Shown here: piece by piece, positions 57,012-64,000 of the stretch
Layout: each line of letters opens with the position of its first letter
Numbering within the stretch: the first letter of the stretch is position 1
Source: Harmonia axyridis
Taxonomy: Eukaryota; Arthropoda; Insecta; Coleoptera; Coccinellidae
NCBI RefSeq assembly: GCF_914767665.1
Contig: NC_059502.1
Coordinates: 5,084,001-5,148,000, forward strand
Length of the DNA stretch: 64,000 nucleotides
Direction of reading: 5' to 3'
Translations under genes and position numbers: made by a program
The notes under the pieces: generated by a model
Seen by the model: only the letters and a program-made list of their open reading frames with translations
Database searches by the model: none
Told to the model about the DNA's origin: nothing

Positions 57012-58435
57012 CTTTGAATTCTATAAGTTCTGAATACGCTTCTGATTTTTTTGTGCTCTCATGCGACATCTCAAATGATTTTGATGGACTCACTGATGAA
57101 GAATCCGTGTTCAAAATCCAAATTAGTCGTAACAGCTTAGAAAATTCGTGAATAGGATTACTTACTTAAAAAACGTGACAATTTGTGAAACTCGCAAACT
57201 TCCAAAAAATATGAGCAATACCTCATTGGATTCAGAATTATGTCCAGAAAAATTCATTGAATTATTTTTTGTGAATTTTAGTCAGATCGTTTTCTTCAAC
57301 AGAACCTCATTTTATTTCAGTGTAAAGAGAATATTTATTTTATTATTATATTTATTTACAACCAACTAGCTTTTTCCATCGTAATTTGCAATTTTTATAT
57401 ACTTATAAAGGATTTCGATATATTTGCAGACGTTCTTCGGGTCCAATGATTTATCGCTGAAATATTTATGACCAGTTCCCAAACCAACACGTTTTTGGAA
57501 TTGTTTACTAGACTTCATAGAATTGAGTAAATCAGCTGTGACCATATCGAGAAATAACTCGTGTTTTTCAAAAAAACAAAAACAAGATAAAGCAGCAGTT
57601 TCTGCATTCTAGAAGAATCATCTTACCTATAGCTAATTTTAGTGATATACCTATACATGTCCTCTATCTGTATATAAATGACCTACAAGACTTCTTTTCC
57701 CAAACTATTTTCAAATTGGGGAGTCTCTTGACTGTTGAATGTCTTAATTTGAATTTTGAATTGCCTATATGATTGAAAGTTTAGTTTGAATTGTTCCCTG
57801 GAGTTTTCACTCAAATACTTGTAAAATAGTTCCTTCCACTAAAAATAGATAATTGATTGACTCTTATGTTCATTCATCTATATTTGTCTGATATTCCATA
57901 ATAAAACTCATACTATCAAATTATAATAATTCCAAAAAGTGTTTTATTTCATAACTTACCATAATTTCGTAAATCACTGATAATGTGAAGAGTTTTCCAA
58001 TAATAGGTTTCATTTTGAATAGTCTGCTGGCTAGCCGTCAATTTGAAGCTGTCATTTGACATGTGAAAACTGCGCCATCACTTAAAAGGGTACGATAAAT
58101 GCTTCAACACATTGAAATTGTTAAAATGTATGTTTCATCAACTCCAACATTTTTCATAATTTCGATGTTTCAACCTATGAAACCCAAACTTTCAGACCTT
58201 GAGGGCTTTTGGTATGAATTGTTATACCGCATCGATCCTCTCAGCTCAAGAACCCGATACTTCAATTTTGAGGACTCAATATGAAGAAAAAAATTTGAAA
58301 AATATAAAGTACTCAAAATTTTCACTTCATAAAACCATCAAACAAGTTGAAAATGTTCATCGATACGAAATGGGTCAGTATTTTTTAATATAGCCTATCA
58401 ATAATGTATTCAACTCACATTTATTTCTGTTTCAG

Positions 58436-58608
58436 GTAAATTTTGTTGTGTGGAATGTGGTAGGACCTATAAGCACAAAGCATCCTTGAGTAAGCACTCC
58501 AAGTATGAATGTGGAAAAGAACCTCAAATCAAATGTTATCAATGTTCATACGCTTGTAAAGTTCCTGGAAATATGACGAAGCATTATAAAAAACATCACC
58601 CATATTGA
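58436..58608 (+). CDS. Alternative terminal exon, C2HC plus C2H2 zinc fingers
   Basis: 56 residues after TCTGTTTCAG. Finger 1: C4-VE-C7-x12-H20-x4-C25 (with an extra C3); finger 2: C33-YQ-C36-x12-H49-x3-H53. Linker YECGKEPQIKC is classical lola; CGRTYKHKASLSKH likewise. Ends three residues after the last ligand. Confidence 0.93.
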
Positions 58609-58929
58609 AGTATAACAAATGGAAAACTAGAAATCGTCTGATTTGTCGATATAGTACTATCTGTTATTAGTTTTATTTATTTTTATCTTATTAAATATTT
58701 TTACCTCTCTATGATTATTATTATTATTGAATCAGGGTCGTTATGGCTCTGTCAGCCTATCGAGAACTGCGAACACATTGATCTTTTGTTCTTAACCCTT
58801 CTTATCCCTCCAAACCCAAGGAGGCTGTCGATACTTTGGACGATACCGAGAAAATCCTTAGGAGCTTTGGATGTTACTTCGTCTGCATCAAGCTACCTGT
58901 ACTGCATGTCTCAGAGCCGCAAAAGTCCA

Positions 58930-59650
58930 TGGGGGCTGGGGTAAATTTCCAAGCCTTCTACCCATAATGTCCCAAACATGCTCTATGGGCGAAATATCGG
59001 GGGATCTGGGCGGTCTTGGCAAAAGATTCACATTGGCCGCTGAAATATTGGATTCTCGAGCCGGTTAAGGTGAGGGAGAACATATGGCTCCACTATTTCT
59101 TGAAGGTAACGCAGCGTTGTCATGTTACCTCGAATAAAACTAAAGGTGACCTACTTGCATGTGAAACAGCGTCCCATTCCATAACGCCTATTGTCCGGTG
59201 TACATGACGCTCAACATCAAACTGAGGTTCGCGTCTTTCTCCACGACTTCCTAACCCTTCTTCGGCCATTATATGCACCCAAGGAGAATCGAGATTCATC
59301 AGAAAAGACGACCTGATGCCATTCCACATTCCAATGTTGACGTTCTCTGCTCCACTGTATTCGTTGCAGGCGATGCTCAACAGTCAGAGGTAACACAAGA
59401 TGGAGTCTATAATACTGCAGTCCAAAAAACCTTATCCGGCGGTAAACCGTTTGGACAGTTACAGGTGGCCTTGTTCTCCTAACCACTCATCAGCCAAAGA
59501 TCGAATTGTCGCAAATCGGTCTCTAATGGCAATAAGTCTTAGACGTCGATCTTCAACTTTCGACGTACGGTGCCTACTCTTCTTCGATTTTTGGCATTAT
59601 CAAGCCAGGCTTGACAACATCATTTGTCATTTATTTTTGTATACAGTATC
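58930..59650 (-). pseudogene. Tc1-like (DD34E) transposase relic
   Basis: The complement encodes, in shifted frames, a helix-turn-helix part (VQTVYRRIRFFGL), the first catalytic Asp in VFSDESRF, and near 58960-59030 RSPDISPIEHVWDIMGRR with the third catalytic residue Glu. At least one frameshift or stop separates the parts. Nearby 58735-58900 is also unusually GC-rich and probably belongs to another repeat. Dead element. Confidence 0.85.
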
Positions 59651-59981
59651 ATCATGAATGAACCTAACATCTTAGTTTATTTTCTATGATGGAATATCGA
59701 AATGCGCATCTTAAATTGTGTGTTATCAATTCTTATTCAAGTTTTGTGAACTCTGTTTCCGAAACAGAATGAGTAAATTGAAAATTTTGAAAGGCCAGTA
59801 CGATGTTATCATGTTATAAAGAACCCCTTTTAAAGTAAATAGTTAGATCGATATCCTTTTCTGCTTTGTACACTATGCTTAATTGTGGTAAATGTGAATA
59901 GAGTGCAATCATATTGGAAGGAGGTATAATACGTAAATTTTTATTGGATATTTCCAAATAATTAATCGCAAATAATTGCAG

Positions 59982-60160
59982 GTAGATTTTCATGTAATGA
60001 TTGTGGAAGAATCTACAAAGTAGAAGGATCTCTAAGAAACCATATTAGATATGAATGTGGAAAGAAGGCCCAATACAAATGTTCTGTCTGTCCTTTTAAA
60101 ACAAAATTCAAAGGTAGCCTGACAAGGCATGCTGTGACATTCAAACATGTGCAATTGTAA
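59982..60160 (+). CDS. Alternative terminal exon, C2HC plus C2H2 zinc fingers
   Basis: 58 residues after AATAATTGCAG. Finger 1: C4-ND-C7-x12-H20-x4-C25; finger 2: C33-SV-C36-x12-H49-x5-H55. Linker YECGKKAQYKC. No early ATG. Shares FKHV near its end with the exon at 62819. The polypyrimidine tract is weak. Confidence 0.9.
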
Positions 60161-60793
60161 TGGAAGGAGCTGATTATTTGATTGAGTTGTTTCGGAACCT
60201 GAAGAATGCTCTAGTCATATATTATTTATGAATACCAACATTATATCACTTCATTCAATATGTCCAGGGTCTTACAAATAAAAACACATTTTTTATTGAA
60301 AATTTGCAATAGGGTTCAACTTTGACTTCTTCATAAGAACCAAATTTTTTATTCTTGACTTGACTTTATGTTAAGACACTTATCTGTTGACGCTTGGTAC
60401 CTACTAGTGGTATGGCACTGGTGTGCTATCTATGTGCCAGGCCCAGGACTTATTAAGTGACGTGAAATCTACATCAAATATCGTTTTTATCTATAGGCAT
60501 AATTGTTGAACTGTTTCCTTGTTGATACTTAAATAGCCTACTGCTCATTTAATTTTATTAACACATCTCCTTGAGTTGTATTTTTAGTATTTTTTTTCCA
60601 ATTGAACTGTTTTTATGTACGAAATGTTGAAAAAAATTGGAATTAAAGTTTTTTTGACATCTGTTCTTGTTTCCAGTCATATCCTCTTCTTTTTTGAGCT
60701 CTTGTTTACTGATTCGACTTGAAATCATGAAACTTGGTTCATTCCTTAGAAGACTATTGTTGGATGAAAAATCCTAACTGTTTATACTTCCAG

Positions 60794-60972
60794 ATCACTT
60801 ACCATGTCCAAGTTGTGGAAAGAAGTATGCAAAATACAATTCTTTATGGAAACATATGAAATATGTTTGCGGTAAACAACCTGATCAAAGATGTACCAAA
60901 TGCACTTTTGCTAGTCATCTAAAATGCAATCTAATTAAACATATGGAGAGAATGCATAAAAGTTCATCTTGA
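60794..60972 (+). CDS. Alternative terminal exon, C2HC plus C2H2 zinc fingers
   Basis: 58 residues after TATACTTCCAG. Finger 1: C4-PS-C7-x12-H20-x4-C25; finger 2: C33-TK-C36-x12-H49-x4-H54. CGKKYAKYNSLWKH resembles the exon at 62819 (CGKVYAQKCSLGKH). AATAAA follows near 61025. No early ATG. 60161-60793 is spacer with nothing recognised. Confidence 0.92.
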
Positions 60973-61539
60973 TTATAACGACAATTTGGTTTGACAAACA
61001 GAAATATATAATTTTTTTCATGTAAATAAAATATTTATTTTAAGTTTACTCCTATTCTATATTTGTATCTTTATGTGATAGTTTTTTGCGGAATAAAATT
61101 ATTATGTTTCTTTTTCAATTTTTTGAGTTAATCGTTTGAAAATCTCAGCCGTTGTGTTTATTATTTATAACATTACAAAAACCAGAGAACCTTTTATTTA
61201 TTTGGGTTTTTGTAATTTATTTTCCTCAATCTTTTATTGGATTCGGTTTTTGAATGGTGTGAAATTCAAATAAATTAATCTATTTATTTGAATACACTTG
61301 AACAATACTCAATTGAGTGTTGTTGCCAGATTGATCAAAAATGTAGAATTGGGATCTGGAGGTTGTCTGCAACTAATAGGATGAGGCTGTGACCTATGTT
61401 ACAGTTATAATAAGTAAAAATAAGGACCTTTTCGATATCATATAAGCATACGTTATCATTAACTGATTTAGGGACGATGATTTATTAGGGTGACAAAAGC
61501 CATTCTTGAAAAACTATAATTCAATATATTTAATTCATT

Positions 61540-61975
61540 CAGGTCAGTTCCCAAATGACCTAAAGAGCGTTATCATCACTCCTAGATAAAAATGGTCCCA
61601 AGAAATTAAGACTTAACTTTGAAGCTGAAATTATTAAAAAGTGTGTTGCTTGTAAGTTGAGTGAATACATCTTAAAAAATCTGAACCGCAATTTTGATTC
61701 AGAGGAAATCGTTTCACAGATGATGCCTTATTTCAATTCACATATAGAATACTTGAACACCTGAACATGAACAAACAGCTTATTTGCATATTCATACTTA
61801 GCGAAGGCATTTGACTATATTTCCCATAAATTTCTCCAAACAAACTAAATGTGAAATAAGAGGTGTAGCAAATGAAATTTTGAAGATTACTTGATAAATT
61901 TGATAAATTCGTAAGAACCCCGACAACTCGAATATGGTATACCGCAGGGAACAATCGTAGCTGTAAGTTTAGTAT
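61540..61975 (+). pseudogene. Decayed non-LTR reverse transcriptase
   Basis: Reading across several frameshifts, the + strand keeps recognisable reverse-transcriptase pieces in order: PNDLKSVIITP, LEHLNMNKQ, AKAFDYISHK-like at about 61800-61830 and YGIPQGTIV at about 61935-61960. Many stops. An old LINE fragment unrelated in state to the intact one at 5.7-9.9 kb. Confidence 0.75.
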
Positions 61976-61984
61976 CTGAAACAT

Positions 61985-62700
61985 ATTGAGGTTTCAAGTT
62001 TGTGTCTTGCCTCAAGGAGAATAGGCAGCCTTGAGAATATTATCGAAGTAATTGAAAATTTCAGTTTTCGAGCTATAATTTCTGAAATAATGGACTAATC
62101 CCTGAACTGCAAGCATTTTCATAATCTTTATTATCGAATCAATCGATATAATGGTATCAAATTCCGAAAATTTTTTGACAAAAAGTTTTTCAGGTGAGAT
62201 CGAAGTTTTGAAGAAATTCGAACTCGAAGTTTGGAAAAAAATTGAATTTCCGTCCAAAAATCGTTATATCTCCTAAATTATTCGTCACAGACCCCTCAAA
62301 TAAAAACGTTTTTTTAACATCGGGTTCTGACCTGGAACATAGTGTGGTTTCAAGGGAGTAGCTTACGTCCAGGAGAAGTGGCAGCCTCGGGAATTTCATC
62401 CATTTTTTTTTTTTGAAAATTTCAGATTTTTACCTATAATTTCTGAAATAATGTACTAATCGCCAAACTGCAAGCATTTTCGTGATCTACATAGGCGAAT
62501 CAATCAATGAGATGATACAATAGTCCCATGAAGGAACTTTTAATTTTTTTCAATTTTTTAAGGGTTAGGTATGGAAAATTTCACGAAAATTTTTCAGGTG
62601 AGTTCAAAATTCGGCCACTCAGGAGTAGTCAATTCTGGCATTGCTCATCGATTTCGCGTAGACCTCACAGTTTTGGGGAAATTCGAACTCGAAATTTTTT
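61985..62700 (+). repeat. Two diverged copies of a ~356-bp repeat
   Basis: Segments starting at about 61987 (GAGGTTTCAAG) and 62343 (GTGGTTTCAAGG) align, both containing ATAATTTCTGAAATAATG, CTGCAAGCATTTTC and TTTTTCAGGTGAG. Probably repeat DNA. The TTTTTCAG in each is not a convincing exon acceptor, as no domain follows. Confidence 0.7.
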
Positions 62701-62818
62701 TTTGAATTATTCTAATAGTATAGTATTCAGTCGCCAGGTATCTGCAACTTTGTTATTTCCACTAGTGGCACTAGTAACTTATTATTTCTGATTTCATCAC
62801 TAATTTCGATTATTGCAG

Positions 62819-62997
62819 GTGGATTCAAATGTTACCAATGTGGCAAAGTGTATGCACAAAAATGTTCCTTGGGAAAACATTTGAAATATGAATGTGGCAA
62901 AGAGCCCCAATTCAAGTGCTCTATTTGTCCCTATGTCTCGAAACAAAAGGGAAATTTGAACAAACACATTGCATTCAAACATGTTCGACATATATAA
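62819..62997 (+). CDS. Alternative terminal exon, C2HC plus C2H2 zinc fingers (last in window)
   Basis: 58 residues after CGATTATTGCAG. Finger 1: C4-YQ-C7-x12-H20-x4-C25; finger 2: C33-SI-C36-x12-H49-x4-H54, tail VRHI. Linker YECGKEPQFKC is textbook lola. 62998-64000 contains no further exon; the locus may continue beyond the window. Confidence 0.93.
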
Positions 62998-63831
62998 TTT
63001 TACTTAATCCTTTCATTGTTTTTTTTTTTGTACAGTTTCTTATTCCTCTGTTTTTGCGGGCTTGTTCCAGGTGTGGACTAAAAATAGTAATAAAATGATG
63101 ATCAATGTCGTGAGCAAATATAGTTTATTTTGTTAGTTACAGCTCTCCGGTTGCTAGTCATCTGGAAGAGATTTTACTGATGTTTCCATAACAGTAATAA
63201 TTTCACAAAATTCAAGAACCAAATTGTTATATAAATAAAATTATTATAAACAAATTGAATATAAACACATATATTCAGTACATTTGTTTATGCATATGTA
63301 CTAAAATTGTTGTACATATCTTTCGACTTCGCAGTATTGGGATATTCAGACAATACTCTACGATCGGTAAAATAGACCTTCTATTCTTAGTACTGAATAT
63401 AAACTTAGGTCATATTCTGTACTGGTCGATGTTTCAAGAACAAGCGCGCAAAAATCACCATACTTGTAAATGAATGAATAAAAATCATATAACACAATAA
63501 CAGTGTTTTTTATGTGATTCCTATTTTCAACATAATATTAGACAATATCAGGTATGAAATGAACAATATGAAAATTGGAGAAAAATAGCTGAAAAATCAA
63601 TGTATTTTAGACTCAGTCCGTTCCATGTTGATTTCTGAATAATTAATGAGAATTGAATTTTTGAGTTATAATTAATAGTATCAATTATAAATATTCTTCA
63701 TCGGCTTCTAACGTTATTAAAAAAATTCCACATGTTAATCTTTATATTCAGAACTAGAACTTAATACATTTTTCCGAAATGTGAACCAATAAATTTGTAT
63801 AGAAAAATATTATTTCTCTATTTCAGTATCG

Positions 63832-63890
63832 TAATGAGTTCATTACAGTTCTAAAAACAGTGTTGTAATGAACTCATTACAGCATCGTTT
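63832..63890. repeat. Inverted repeat around AATGAACTCATTAC
   Basis: GTAATGAGTTCATTACAG at about 63834 is followed 20 bases later by TGTAATGAACTCATTACAGC; each is itself close to a palindrome. Probably the end of a small transposon; family not recognised. Confidence 0.5.
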
Positions 63891-64000
63891 TCAGTTATAT
63901 TTTTCGTTTTGTGGTTATCTATACTGACTTCCAATCCTATCAAATTTTAATAAACGTCAATAGTTGACAATACAATACAATTCAGATATAGTGAAATGAA

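Larger units (their letters stand above)
1106..62997 (+). other. lola: Array of alternative 3' terminal exons of a lola-like BTB zinc-finger gene
   Basis: Seen: 47 open terminal exons plus three broken ones, all on the + strand, each preceded by a polypyrimidine tract and AG, each starting two bases before a full codon, each ending in a stop. First-base pairs seen include GT, AT, CT, TT, AG, GC, GA, AA, CA and TG. The last base of the shared upstream exon therefore cannot be T, because AG, AA and GA would make stops; G is most likely. Known: Drosophila lola joins shared BTB exons to about 20 alternative exons, mostly encoding a C2HC plus C2H2 finger pair with a linker like ECGKEP, which is common here from 22 kb on. 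Inferred: the BTB exons lie upstream of base 1. Other BTB loci (mod(mdg4), fruitless, broad) fit worse because of exon number and finger type. The identification as lola rests on architecture, not on a BTB sequence. Confidence 0.8.

Noticed and set aside
59273..59657. Overlapping + strand frames in GC-richer DNA
   Set aside because: They are antisense to the Tc1-like transposase relic.
62599..62791. In-phase open frame after TTTTTCAG at 62591-62598
   Set aside because: No domain is recognisable, and the sequence belongs to a diverged tandem repeat whose sister (near 62193) has the same TTTTTCAG.

Overview
The window is insect-like nuclear DNA: AT-rich, intron-dominated and full of insect-type transposons. 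It appears to be an internal part of one very large alternatively spliced gene. The best match is the longitudinals lacking (lola) type of BTB zinc-finger transcription factor, in which one set of shared 5' exons (BTB domain, not in this window) is joined to one of many alternative 3' terminal exons. A beetle, possibly a ladybird, is my guess for the host; the sequence alone does not settle it.

From about 1.1 to 63.0 kb, on the + strand only, I count 47 apparently usable terminal exons. Each has a pyrimidine-rich tract and an AG acceptor, then two bases that complete a split codon, then an open frame of about 30-126 codons and a stop. All share the same acceptor phase. Forty-four encode one or two C2H2/C2HC zinc fingers. 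Two adjacent exons (24833-25038 and 26442-26650) encode homeodomains, and one (48721-48932) encodes a cysteine-rich domain resembling the C-terminal zinc finger of piggyBac transposases. Three more zinc-finger exons are broken.

Layout. 1-19.6 kb: exons whose first finger is C2H2, grown by tandem duplication and heavily invaded by transposons (a LINE with two intact ORFs, two hAT copies, two copies of a mariner-like element, a palindromic satellite). 20.6-31 kb: divergent exons, the first lola-typical C2HC fingers, both homeodomain exons, a Harbinger-type MITE and a Tc1 relic. 31.6-35.6 kb: seven tandem exons of one family. 36.3-37.4 kb: a second palindromic satellite. 38-45 kb: sparse, three exons. 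45.7-47.5 kb: a triplicated exon pair, two of whose six members are damaged. 48.7-63 kb: the piggyBac-like exon and 13 further zinc-finger exons, interrupted by a third hAT copy, a Tc1 relic and a decayed LINE.

As a system: the invariant splice phase lets one DNA-independent N-terminus (BTB dimerisation, inferred) be fitted with many DNA-binding ends. The homeodomain and piggyBac-like exons suggest the locus has taken up DNA-binding modules unrelated to its original fingers. No rRNA, tRNA or CRISPR was recognised.
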